Assembly: GCA_905214825.1 (NCBI GenBank)
Contig: CAJMNV010000105.1
Location: forward strand, 1 to 6,622
Reading direction: 5' to 3'
From: an uncultured bacterium
GTDB taxonomy: Bacteria > Bacillota > Clostridia > Lachnospirales > Anaerotignaceae
Length of the DNA: 6,622 nt
Position 1 is the stretch's first letter, and the number at the start of each line of letters is the position of its first letter. The notes under the pieces were generated by a model. It was not told the DNA's origin, searched no databases, and saw only the letters and a list, made by a program, of their open reading frames with translations. The translations under genes were made by a program, and so were the position numbers. Shown one piece after another: positions 1 to 5,793 of this stretch.

Positions 1-9
1 TTTTTCCAT

Positions 10-117
10 TTATATATTTTTCTCTTCTTGCGGTAATTCTTTATATATTTTTTTATATTGTTCTTGCTGTGTCTTTTGCGTTTGTGGTTCTTGTTCACAC
101 TTTTGTTTTTTACTCAT
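10..117 (-). CDS. small charged protein of 35 residues, function unknown
   Basis: The reading frame starts at ATG 117-115 and ends at TAA 12-10. It encodes a 35-residue protein beginning MSKKQKCEQE and ending LPQEEKNI. By my count Lys, Gln and Glu make up 22 of the 35 residues. There is one Cys (residue 7) and no hydrophobic segment, so it should be soluble and may be disordered. Support for a real gene: a GGAGG Shine-Dalgarno at 129-133, 11 nt before the ATG, and a near-consensus promoter (206-234) about 90 bp upstream on the same strand. An in-frame ATG at 159-157 would extend it to 49 residues (MKKQAVVSLEDRKI added), but it has only a weak ribosome site, and the GGAGG would then lie inside the coding region. 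I recognise no family and assign no function. The gene is short enough to be missed by length cut-offs. Confidence 0.55.
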   Translation of the reverse strand: MSKKQKCEQEPQTQKTQQEQYKKIYKELPQEEKNI

Positions 118-127
118 AATTTTTCTA

Positions 128-133
128 TCCTCC
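128..133 (-). promoter_or_regulatory. Shine-Dalgarno GGAGGA that decides the small-protein start
   Basis: The minus strand reads GGAGGA here. The GGAGG core lies 11 nt upstream of the ATG at 117, slightly long but workable. It favours the 35-residue start over the in-frame upstream ATG at 159. Confidence 0.5.
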
Positions 134-205
134 AAAGACACAACTGCCTGCTTTTTCATACTTTTATCATATCAAATATCGCACTTCTGCTTTTATACTT
201 TATAC

Positions 206-234
206 ATTTTACAGTTTTCCCCTTACAGTGTCAA
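206..234 (-). promoter_or_regulatory. strong sigma-A type promoter for the small-protein gene
   Basis: On the minus strand a perfect -35 TTGACA (234-229) is followed by a 17-bp spacer and a -10 TAAAAT (211-206). This is the best match to the vegetative consensus that I found in the window. Transcription would start near 199 and give a leader of about 80 nt before the ATG at 117. Confidence 0.65.
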
Positions 235-256
235 CAAAAGCCTGTTTTTTTCAATG

Positions 257-400
257 ATTTGTAAGGATTTCTTATAAAATTGGTATCCAAATTTTTCCAA
301 AAAACAAACGGCATTATGTATGTGTTGCAATCCCCCATAAGAAAACCAATCAAAATAAAAATCATGATTTCTTATGGAGATTTACTTACAAATGCCGTTT
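257..400. repeat. structured spacer: three nested or overlapping inverted repeats; possible terminator or structured RNA
   Basis: Three perfect inverted repeats share this spacer. The first is ATTTGTAAG (257-265) with CTTACAAAT (385-393). The second is AAACGGCATT (306-315) with AATGCCGTTT (391-400). The third, inside the second, is CCATAAGAAA (335-344) with TTTCTTATGG (368-377). GATTTCTTAT also occurs twice, at 266-275 and 366-375, exactly 100 bp apart, so two copies compete for the arm at 337-344. The second and third repeats can form together as one long stem with internal loops. The first shares bases with the second, so those two exclude each other. It lies just past the stop codon of the 535-residue gene. 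On the minus strand the outer stem is followed by T-rich sequence (GTTTGTTTTTT), so it may end that transcript. A small non-autonomous element or an untranslated RNA is also possible. No gene is visible in 118-412. Confidence 0.5.
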
Positions 401-412
401 TTGCTTATTGTT

Positions 413-2020
413 TTATTGTATAGATGTCACAGTCAACACACCGTTTGATGCTTCCATATATTCTACTTTGATGTTGTCACCCACATGTTTTTTCAAAATA
501 TCCAAGTGGTCTTTTGCCTCTATTTCAAACAGTTCTTCTCTGCCTGAAATCATCAAATAATAATAGGTGTTACCTTCCGAAACAATATCCTGCATCATGG
601 TAATGGCACCTTCTGCAAACATACCGCCACCGGACGGTGTGGTATCAATGCCATTATTTGCCATCAAATTGCGATACACCTTTTCACAAGATGCCACACT
701 ATCGCCAATGGCAACAATATGGTATTTTTCAATATTTACCATAGCATATTTTTTCACCAGACCTGCTGCATCTTTCAATGACAAGAAATATGTCGGCTCA
801 TCGGCAATATTGAGCAGTATGGGAAATGTTGCTTTGTATCCCAAGTGCTGTACTTCCCCTTCTGCCGAAGCCATAGCAGAAATTTCTTTTGCACCAGAAA
901 TTTGGTAATAATTTGTTTCTTTTGTGCGAGAGTTCATCAATACAAAACCAACATTAGACTCATCGCCGCCAATGGAAGTCACACCTGTATACACCCAAAC
1001 GTCATCGTCCAAAGCAATATAGTTGTATCCTTCTGTGCTTTGCAAACAGCCTTTTTGTCCCAAAACGCTGTTCAACCAACCATTTTTCAATGTACCATAA
1101 TAATTATATTGTTCCACAAGCAAACTTGCATCATACACTTTATCCACCCATTGTGGCACATTTTTCACATCATAATATTGATGTTCTCCTGTGATAGCGT
1201 TGACCAGTATCACACCTTTGATATCTGTACCGCCAAACAAACCAATTGTTTTTTGCTCCACAGCACAAACCCAATAAGGTGTTCCATTGTCATCTACTTC
1301 AAAATTTTTTGTGCGTATCATTTCTGTGGGATACCGAAAACGCACATAACGGTCGAGATTTCTGCCAAAATGTTCAAAAGGGGAATATTTGATACCCTGC
1401 CCCTCTTTCAATTTGACCAAATCCACATCTTGGGTTGTCATATCAATGTTCATATAAGCTGGAATACCAGTATCTCTGTTTGTCAACCATTTAATCACAT
1501 CACCATATCGCAATGGTGTCACACGCACAGGTTTTCCATTTAAATTGATTTGGTTGTAATACTCACTGACTTCATACTGTGAAACCATATCCACCATACT
1601 CCCCATTTCACGTTCTGCCAATCTTGCCGCAGAGTCACTGTCTAATATGGGAATTTGGCTGTAATTAACTTCATGAATGTCTTCTGCAAAATCACCTGTT
1701 TGCACTGTCAGCAGTTTATTGTATGCAGAAGCACGCAATATGGGGGATGACAACAGTACACCAATTCCATATATTGCCACCAAAGCCACTGGTACATAAA
1801 CCAATTTTCTCCATTTTGATGGATAAGTCACTTCATCGCTACGTCTGAAAAAAAATGTTTTGGCAATCGTCCAAAAATTGATAACCAATGCCACAACCAC
1901 CATCGCTACCAAAAACATCCAACACTCATTGCTGTGGATATTGATAGGTGGCAGATAATAATAATACATGCCCGCCCATATCAGCAATGTCAACAATGGT
2001 AGTATGATTTTCTTTTTCAT
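413..2020 (-). CDS. membrane-anchored protein with large extracytoplasmic domain, function unknown (535 aa)
   Basis: This is a 535-residue protein. Three hydrophobic segments lie at about 5-23, 34-57 and 73-91. The basic start (MKKK) and the basic loop near 59-72 (RR...K..RK) put the N terminus and second loop inside, so the ~445 residues after 91 should face outward. That part is rich in Tyr, Asp and beta-type stretches. A segment near 268-292 (VILVNAITGEHQYYDVKNVP) and one near 357-375 have the look of repeated PepSY-like units, which is a weak resemblance only. The last ~60 residues could form a small beta domain. I see no catalytic motif and cannot name a family. The start is supported by AAGGAG (2038-2033), 12 nt upstream. 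It is divergent from mecA, with overlapping promoter elements between them; no same-strand partner lies upstream, and the structured repeat region follows its stop. Confidence 0.85.
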   Translation of the reverse strand: MKKKIILPLLTLLIWAGMYYYYLPPINIHSNECWMFLVAMVVVALVINFWTIAKTFFFRRSDEVTYPSKWRKLVYVPVALVAIYGIGVLLSSPILRASAYNKLLTVQTGDFAEDIHEVNYSQIPILDSDSAARLAEREMGSMVDMVSQYEVSEYYNQINLNGKPVRVTPLRYGDVIKWLTNRDTGIPAYMNIDMTTQDVDLVKLKEGQGIKYSPFEHFGRNLDRYVRFRYPTEMIRTKNFEVDDNGTPYWVCAVEQKTIGLFGGTDIKGVILVNAITGEHQYYDVKNVPQWVDKVYDASLLVEQYNYYGTLKNGWLNSVLGQKGCLQSTEGYNYIALDDDVWVYTGVTSIGGDESNVGFVLMNSRTKETNYYQISGAKEISAMASAEGEVQHLGYKATFPILLNIADEPTYFLSLKDAAGLVKKYAMVNIEKYHIVAIGDSVASCEKVYRNLMANNGIDTTPSGGGMFAEGAITMMQDIVSEGNTYYYLMISGREELFEIEAKDHLDILKKHVGDNIKVEYMEASNGVLTVTSIQ

Positions 2021-2095
2021 ATTTTGTCACATCTCCTTTTTGCTGCAAAACACTTATTTTTTATGTATTTTGTCGGAATTATCAACATTATCCTC

Positions 2096-2124
2096 TTTAC
2101 ATATGCCTTGCAATTCATTATACT
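2096..2124 (+). promoter_or_regulatory. promoter for mecA
   Basis: TTTACA (2096-2101), a 17-bp spacer and TATACT (2119-2124) form a good sigma-A type promoter, each box one base off consensus. Transcription would begin near 2131 and give a leader of about 90 nt. The -10 box lies inside the left arm of an 11-bp inverted repeat, which points to control at this site. Confidence 0.5.
2117..2122 (-). promoter_or_regulatory. -10 box TATAAT for the 535-residue gene (weak -35)
   Basis: The minus strand reads a consensus TATAAT here. The -35 position at 16-18 bp spacing (2139-2146) is poor, for example AATTCA. The box overlaps the -10 of the mecA promoter on the other strand, so RNA polymerase should not be able to occupy both at once. 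The leader would be about 90 nt. Confidence 0.35.
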
Positions 2125-2156
2125 ATACTATATTTCTATTGAATTGTATAGTATAA
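2118..2156. promoter_or_regulatory. 11-bp inverted repeat in the divergent promoter region, candidate operator
   Basis: TTATACTATAC (2118-2128) and GTATAGTATAA (2146-2156) are perfect inverted copies separated by 17 bp. The left arm covers the -10 boxes of both divergent promoters; the right arm lies near +15 to +25 of the mecA transcript. A dimeric repressor site is the simplest reading. An AT-rich hairpin in the mecA leader is the alternative. No regulator gene is in the window. Confidence 0.45.
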
Positions 2157-2206
2157 ATAAGATTAATATTTTGCTGTCATCACACAAAATTTGACAGTAT
2201 GATGAA

Positions 2207-2217
2207 AAGGAAGTGAT
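2207..2217 (+). promoter_or_regulatory. extended Shine-Dalgarno of mecA
   Basis: AAGGAAGTGAT matches the full anti-Shine-Dalgarno complement AAGGAGGTGAT at 10 of 11 positions. It ends 5 nt before ATG 2223. This fixes the start at 2223 rather than the in-frame TTG at 2217, which lies within the site itself. Confidence 0.75.
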
Positions 2218-2222
2218 TGCAG

Positions 2223-2876
2223 ATGAAAATAGAACGTGTTAGCGATACACAGCTAAAACTCACATTGACCAAAGCCGATTTGATGGAACGTGACATTCGT
2301 CTGGAAGACCTCATTCACCCTGGTGAAAAAACACAAAAGCTCTTTCGGGATATCATGGAACAAGCAATGGAAGAATGTGATTTTGTAACAGAAAATGCAC
2401 CACTAATGGTAGAAGCTGTACCAGTTGGCTTAGATGGCATTATGATTATTGTCACAAAAGTAGAAGACAAAGAAAAAGGACAATCGGCTTTGAATTTGTT
2501 CACACAAGCAAAAGACAATCGCCGATACAAGAAAAAACCATTGTCCGAAGAAGAAACCGAAATCAAAGAAGATGATGATATTTTGATTTATTCTTTTGCA
2601 CAATTAGATGATGTCATAGACCTTTCTATTCGACTGGAAGATTTATTCCACGGCGGCTCCACATTATACAAACAAAACAATCGTTATTTTCTTGTATTGC
2701 AAGGCAATACATACACATCTGACGAAACCATAGACGACTTAGAAATCATATTAGACGAATATGGTGAAAAACACGTTTCTTCTTTACTTTCCAAATATTA
2801 TTTAGCAGAACATGGCGAATGTATCATTGGTGAAAAAGCTATCAAATCATTGGCAATGAGTTTTGGCAGAGTGTAA
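2223..2876 (+). CDS. mecA: MecA adaptor protein for ClpC
   Basis: This is a 217-residue cytoplasmic adaptor, close to the 218 residues of Bacillus subtilis MecA. In that family the N-terminal domain binds substrates (such as ComK in Bacillus) and the C-terminal domain binds and activates the ClpC unfoldase, handing proteins to ClpCP. Here the N-terminal domain spans about 1-82, starting MKIERVSDTQLKLTLTKADL, with the family pattern LFRDIMEQA near 40-48. An acidic and basic linker follows (about 83-118, with EEETEIKEDDD). The C-terminal domain is about 119-217, with the typical LYKQNNRYFLVLQ (148-160) and YLAEHGECIIGEKAIKSLA (193-211). The start is set by the Shine-Dalgarno at 2207-2217. It is a single-gene transcript with its own promoter and a strong terminator. 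Substrates in this organism cannot be read from the sequence. The call rests on recognition of the sequence pattern. Confidence 0.9.
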   Translation: MKIERVSDTQLKLTLTKADLMERDIRLEDLIHPGEKTQKLFRDIMEQAMEECDFVTENAPLMVEAVPVGLDGIMIIVTKVEDKEKGQSALNLFTQAKDNRRYKKKPLSEEETEIKEDDDILIYSFAQLDDVIDLSIRLEDLFHGGSTLYKQNNRYFLVLQGNTYTSDETIDDLEIILDEYGEKHVSSLLSKYYLAEHGECIIGEKAIKSLAMSFGRV

Positions 2877-2880
2877 ACAC

Positions 2881-2913
2881 AAAAGGTGTCCAAAAACTTT
2901 GGACACCTTTTTT
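2881..2913. terminator. bidirectional intrinsic terminator between mecA and the DUF2461 gene
   Basis: A perfect 14-bp stem, AAAAGGTGTCCAAA (2881-2894) with TTTGGACACCTTTT (2898-2911), closes a 3-nt loop (AAC) and runs into TTTTTT on the plus strand. It begins 4 bp after the mecA stop. On the minus strand the same hairpin starts directly after the DUF2461 stop codon (2914-2912) and is followed by TTTTGTGTTT, so it can end both convergent transcripts. Confidence 0.9.
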
Positions 2914-3589
2914 ATTCTTGTGGTACAATATTTTTCAAAAATGTATACATTGGCAGCAGCTTTTCCCATTCTTCCACCACAAAATCCACCAAATCCGGCA
3001 AAAACAACAAATCATCAATTTCTCTGTTTGCCGTCAAATTCAGAGACTTTCTTTCGTACCAATTTTGTATAGTTTTTTCATATGCATGTTTGCTTTTCAT
3101 TCTTTTATAGCAATCTCCATACAATATATATTGTTTGTATTTTTCCACTTTTTTTGCCAATCGTGTAAACGTCGCAGGAGAGGCATCTATTTTTTGCCGA
3201 AATGCCCGCATATAAGCAGGACTTGCTTCATAAACCCCCATACCATATGCATACCCTTCTGGCATCAATTCAAAATAAAACACAGGGCGAAATTTCCAAT
3301 GTTGCGTTGTTGTCAATGCTTCTTTTAATACCACCCATTTTCTTGCTTTATAAGGACTTTTATCTTTTGAAAAACGAATATCCCGATTGATACGAGAAAT
3401 GGCATAATCCATGTGTAATTGATGTTTTTTTGTAAATGCTTCATATAATGCCGCACTGCACAAATCAAACGGCTCTTTGAGCACATTGTAATATCGTTCT
3501 CTGTTTTGTTCCATAAACGCCTTTTCATTTTGCATACGCAATGCCCATAAAAAATCTATGGTTTCTGCTGTAAAACCTGTAAATGCCAT
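2912..3589 (-). CDS. DUF2461 family protein
   Basis: This is a 225-residue cytoplasmic protein of the DUF2461 (TIGR02453-type) family, whose biochemical role is not established. It begins MAFTGFTAETIDFLWALRMQ, the usual family opening, followed by the characteristic RINRDIRFSKDKSPYKA stretch (66-82) and then FYFELMPEGYAYGMGVY (104-120). The length is typical and there is no signal peptide or membrane segment. I use ATG 3589 because a GAGG ribosome site (3601-3598) sits 8 nt upstream and the family motif begins there. The longer in-frame start at 3631 would overlap the previous gene and add 14 residues outside the family pattern. It follows the AEC permease gene by 26 bp on the same strand and is probably co-transcribed with it; the bidirectional hairpin lies directly after its stop. 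The grouping suggests no clear joint function. Confidence 0.85.
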   Translation of the reverse strand: MAFTGFTAETIDFLWALRMQNEKAFMEQNRERYYNVLKEPFDLCSAALYEAFTKKHQLHMDYAISRINRDIRFSKDKSPYKARKWVVLKEALTTTQHWKFRPVFYFELMPEGYAYGMGVYEASPAYMRAFRQKIDASPATFTRLAKKVEKYKQYILYGDCYKRMKSKHAYEKTIQNWYERKSLNLTANREIDDLLFLPDLVDFVVEEWEKLLPMYTFLKNIVPQE

Positions 3590-3615
3590 ATTTTTCGCCT
3601 CTTTTTCAAAAAATA

Positions 3616-4551
3616 TCATATTTTGATACAAAGAAATTCTGCAACCAACGGCAATGTTATAACAGAAAATATCGTAGATACAAATACAAATTCTGACGCA
3701 CGTTTTTCGTCATTGCCATAAATCTCCGCAAAAGATGGCAATGCTGCTGCCGTAGGTGTAGCCATCAATACCACAAGCACACTCAGTGCAATGCCATCCA
3801 AAAACAGACCAGCCACCACTTTTGTAAGCATTGGAATCACAATCAGCGTCACAAAACTAAATATGTACACCAATTTATCTTGAAATATTTCTTTGATATT
3901 TGCCGCCGCCAACAATGAACCAATATAAATCATAGACAAGCATACTGTTGTATTTGCAGAAAATTGCAAAGCATCTCGAATGGGTGCAGGTAATGTAATG
4001 GAATTGACAAAACAAAATACCCCAATCACTGCTGAAATACAGATCAAATTGATAAACGCTTCTTTGAGCATACGTCCCACACTTTTTTGTTTTCCACTAC
4101 CTATGGCAAACAATACGGAACATACTGTAAATAAAAATATATTGCAAGTAAACATTACCGCAACACAAAATATCAACCCTTCCTCACCATACATTGCCAT
4201 AATCAAAGGTTGCCCCATAAATATCACATTGCTGTATACGCCACCACCTGCAAACAATCCCAATTCTGGAAATTGCATTTTCAACGCTTTTCCAATCACC
4301 AAAAAAAGCAACGCCCCCAAACTACACATCAAAAATGTCGTACTGCACGTTTCCAAAAAACCAATCCATATTTCATGAGAATATGGTCTTTGCATCAAAA
4401 CTATCATATTTGCAGGTACAGCTACTCTTGTCAACACAATGGATAACCCTTTTGCATTGCTTTCTGATAACATCTTCTTTTTGTTCAATATCACACCTAC
4501 CATCATCAATAAAATCATTGTCAATAGTTGGTATAGCACTGGTAATGCCAC
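3616..4551 (-). CDS. AEC family transporter (auxin efflux carrier / malate permease type)
   Basis: This is a 311-residue membrane protein of the AEC family (Pfam Mem_trans type). Members move organic anions such as malate, or amino acids, across the membrane by a secondary mechanism; the substrate here is unknown. About ten hydrophobic segments are visible in two halves around a central polar stretch near 151-165. Family signatures are the GGGVYSNVIFMGQPL region (102-116, with Asn108 and the MGQPL core) and the C-terminal ATPTAAALPSFAEIYGND (264-281), followed by FVFVSTIFSVITLPL (288-302). It starts at GTG 4551 with GAAGGGG (4563-4557) 5 nt upstream. Later in-frame GTG and ATG codons (4539, 4518) are too far from that site and would cut into the first helix. 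It lies 51 bp after the PAP2 gene, with a possible weak internal promoter in the gap, and just ahead of the DUF2461 gene. Confidence 0.88.
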   Translation of the reverse strand: MALPVLYQLLTMILLMMVGVILNKKKMLSESNAKGLSIVLTRVAVPANMIVLMQRPYSHEIWIGFLETCSTTFLMCSLGALLFLVIGKALKMQFPELGLFAGGGVYSNVIFMGQPLIMAMYGEEGLIFCVAVMFTCNIFLFTVCSVLFAIGSGKQKSVGRMLKEAFINLICISAVIGVFCFVNSITLPAPIRDALQFSANTTVCLSMIYIGSLLAAANIKEIFQDKLVYIFSFVTLIVIPMLTKVVAGLFLDGIALSVLVVLMATPTAAALPSFAEIYGNDEKRASEFVFVSTIFSVITLPLVAEFLCIKI

Positions 4552-4586
4552 TTAATCCCCTTCTTTCTGCTTCTCTTTTGTTTCTT

Positions 4587-4592
4587 ATTGTA
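4587..4592 (-). promoter_or_regulatory. possible internal promoter (extended -10) for the AEC and DUF2461 genes
   Basis: The minus strand reads TGT-TACAAT, an extended -10 with the box at 4592-4587, 36 bp before the GTG start. The -35 region at 17 bp spacing is poor (GATACA). No terminator hairpin separates the PAP2 and AEC genes, so this may only add to read-through transcription. Confidence 0.3.
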
Positions 4593-4602
4593 ACACAGTA
4601 TT

Positions 4603-5163
4603 TTATGATTGTATCACATTATTTTTACAAAAATTGCATTTTTTACAAACCCATAATGTTGCATTTGCCATCACAAGCCCCAACACAGCCCCCATCAATA
4701 CATCTGATGGGAAATGCACACCCAAATACAAACGGGAAATGCCCATACAAACCGCAAACACATAAGCTGCAATCCCCCATTTTTTATGATATGCATAAAT
4801 CGCCCTAGCGGCGGCAAATGCTGCCGATGTATGCCCAGATGGAAAGGAATAATCCGCCAATGGTGGTACAGCGATTGGAAACCCCAAAATATCATATGGA
4901 CGTATTCTTGCCACCCATGGTTTCAATATCACATTACACACCAAAGCCGTTGTACTCAGACACAAAAACAGTCGTATTCCTGTAAACAACAAATTTTTAT
5001 ACTTGATGCCCAACAGCAACAAAACAATACCCAATACAATAAAAATCATACCATGATTGCCCAATGTAGACAAAAACACCATCATTTTTGTCCATACTGG
5101 ATTGACCACATATTCTTGTATCCATAATATGATTTGCTCATCAAAAAACTGTATACCTTGCAA
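4603..5163 (-). CDS. PAP2 family membrane phosphatase
   Basis: This is a 186-residue polytopic membrane protein of the PAP2 (phosphatidic acid phosphatase type 2) superfamily. Members hydrolyse lipid phosphates such as undecaprenyl pyrophosphate or phosphatidylglycerol phosphate; the exact substrate cannot be told from sequence. All three catalytic motifs are intact: K81-x6-R88-P89 (KPWVARIRP), P108-S-G-H111, and S143-R144-x5-H150-x3-D154 (SRLYLGVHFPSD). H111 and H150 are the expected catalytic histidines. Hydrophobic segments lie near 37-52, 60-79, 111-125, 129-145 and 153-172. It starts at TTG 5163: AAGGAG (5177-5172) lies 8 nt upstream and the next ATG (residue 27) would remove the conserved N-terminal region. 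It follows mntP by 16 bp, so the two are almost certainly co-transcribed. The C-terminal tail CKKCNFCKNN has three Cys residues. Confidence 0.9.
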   Translation of the reverse strand: MQGIQFFDEQIILWIQEYVVNPVWTKMMVFLSTLGNHGMIFIVLGIVLLLLGIKYKNLLFTGIRLFLCLSTTALVCNVILKPWVARIRPYDILGFPIAVPPLADYSFPSGHTSAAFAAARAIYAYHKKWGIAAYVFAVCMGISRLYLGVHFPSDVLMGAVLGLVMANATLWVCKKCNFCKNNVIQS

Positions 5164-5171
5164 TATACCCT

Positions 5172-5177
5172 CTCCTT
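5172..5177 (-). promoter_or_regulatory. Shine-Dalgarno AAGGAG supporting the TTG start of the PAP2 gene
   Basis: AAGGAG on the minus strand lies 8 nt before TTG 5163, inside the 16-bp gap after the mntP stop. No ATG is within reach, so it decides the non-ATG start. Confidence 0.7.
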
Positions 5178-5179
5178 AT

Positions 5180-5743
5180 TCAAGCAACAAAAAATAAATG
5201 CTCTACCAATATTTTCAAGCCAATGCCCACCAGCACCAAACCGCCTGCAAATTCTGCTTTTGTTTGCAAAAAATTTCCCAAGTATTTCCCCAGCATACCA
5301 CCCAAAAAAGCAATGCCAAAAGAAATCACACCAATGGTTGATGCCGCTTTGACGATTTCCACATCTAATATTGCAAAACCAATTCCCACTGCCAAAGCAT
5401 CAATACTGGTTGCAATCGCTTGTAAGCATAACACATTTGCATTTAACTTTCTTTTTTTTTGCGTTTCTTCTTTTTGGAAGCTTTCTCTTATCATATTACC
5501 GCCAATAAATGCCAATAATACAAACGCAATCCAATGGTCTAACGCCGCAATATAGTCTTTGACACGACTGCCCAAAAACCAACCAACCAAAGGCATCAAA
5601 AATTGAAATCCGCCAAAATACAACCCTTGCCACACACTCTCTTTGACACCAAATGGTTTTGCAGAAACGCCATTTGATATGGCAACTGCAAATGCGTCCA
5701 TCGCCAAACCAATCGCAATTATACATATCATAAAAAATGTCAA
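5180..5743 (-). CDS. mntP: MntP-type manganese efflux pump
   Basis: This is a 187-residue inner-membrane protein, matching the ~188 residues of Escherichia coli MntP (YebN), which exports Mn2+ and protects cells from excess manganese. Six hydrophobic segments form two related halves, each with an acidic motif: GLAMDAFAVAISNG (12-25, Asp16) and ATSIDALAVGIG (111-122, Asp115). A charged cytoplasmic loop, KEETQKKRK (91-99), separates them. It starts at TTG 5743 because AAGGAGG (5757-5751) lies 7 nt upstream; the ATG at 5731 (residue 5) is 19 nt from that site. A promoter sits just upstream, and the leader is too short for the yybP-ykoY manganese riboswitch that often controls this family. It is the first gene of a probable run mntP, PAP2, AEC, DUF2461. 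Confidence 0.9.
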   Translation of the reverse strand: MTFFMICIIAIGLAMDAFAVAISNGVSAKPFGVKESVWQGLYFGGFQFLMPLVGWFLGSRVKDYIAALDHWIAFVLLAFIGGNMIRESFQKEETQKKRKLNANVLCLQAIATSIDALAVGIGFAILDVEIVKAASTIGVISFGIAFLGGMLGKYLGNFLQTKAEFAGGLVLVGIGLKILVEHLFFVA

Positions 5744-5750
5744 AACAGTT

Positions 5751-5757
5751 CCTCCTT
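5751..5757 (-). promoter_or_regulatory. Shine-Dalgarno AAGGAGG supporting the TTG start of mntP
   Basis: A consensus AAGGAGG on the minus strand lies 7 nt before TTG 5743 and 19 nt before the alternative ATG at 5731, which favours the TTG start. Confidence 0.7.
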
Positions 5758-5793
5758 CACATTTTGTATTCAGTATAATCTTGTAATGCTAAC

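Noticed and set aside
58..264. Plus-strand open frame of 68 codons rich in Phe and Leu
   Set aside because: It is the antisense reading of the small-protein gene and its promoter; the composition simply reflects T-rich DNA.
359..370. Perfect 12-bp palindrome AAATCATGATTT as a regulator site
   Set aside because: It has no promoter nearby on either strand and overlaps the arm of the larger inverted repeat, so its symmetry is not independent evidence.
845..1543. Plus-strand open frame of 232 codons
   Set aside because: It lies wholly antisense to the 535-residue gene, has a Cys/His/Ile-rich low-quality composition and no ribosome site.
2191..2196. Plus-strand TTGACA just upstream of mecA
   Set aside because: No -10 box lies at suitable spacing, and it sits too close to the ribosome site to be a promoter for this gene.
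2217..2222. Longer mecA from TTG 2217 (adds Met-Gln)
   Set aside because: The TTG lies in the Shine-Dalgarno region itself, and MecA proteins start at MKIE.
3590..3631. Longer DUF2461 start at 3631
   Set aside because: It would overlap the AEC gene by 16 bp and adds residues outside the family pattern; ATG 3589 has a well-placed GAGG.
5774..5779. Plus-strand TATAAT in the mntP leader
   Set aside because: No -35 box upstream (CCTCCT at the expected place) and no plus-strand gene follows.
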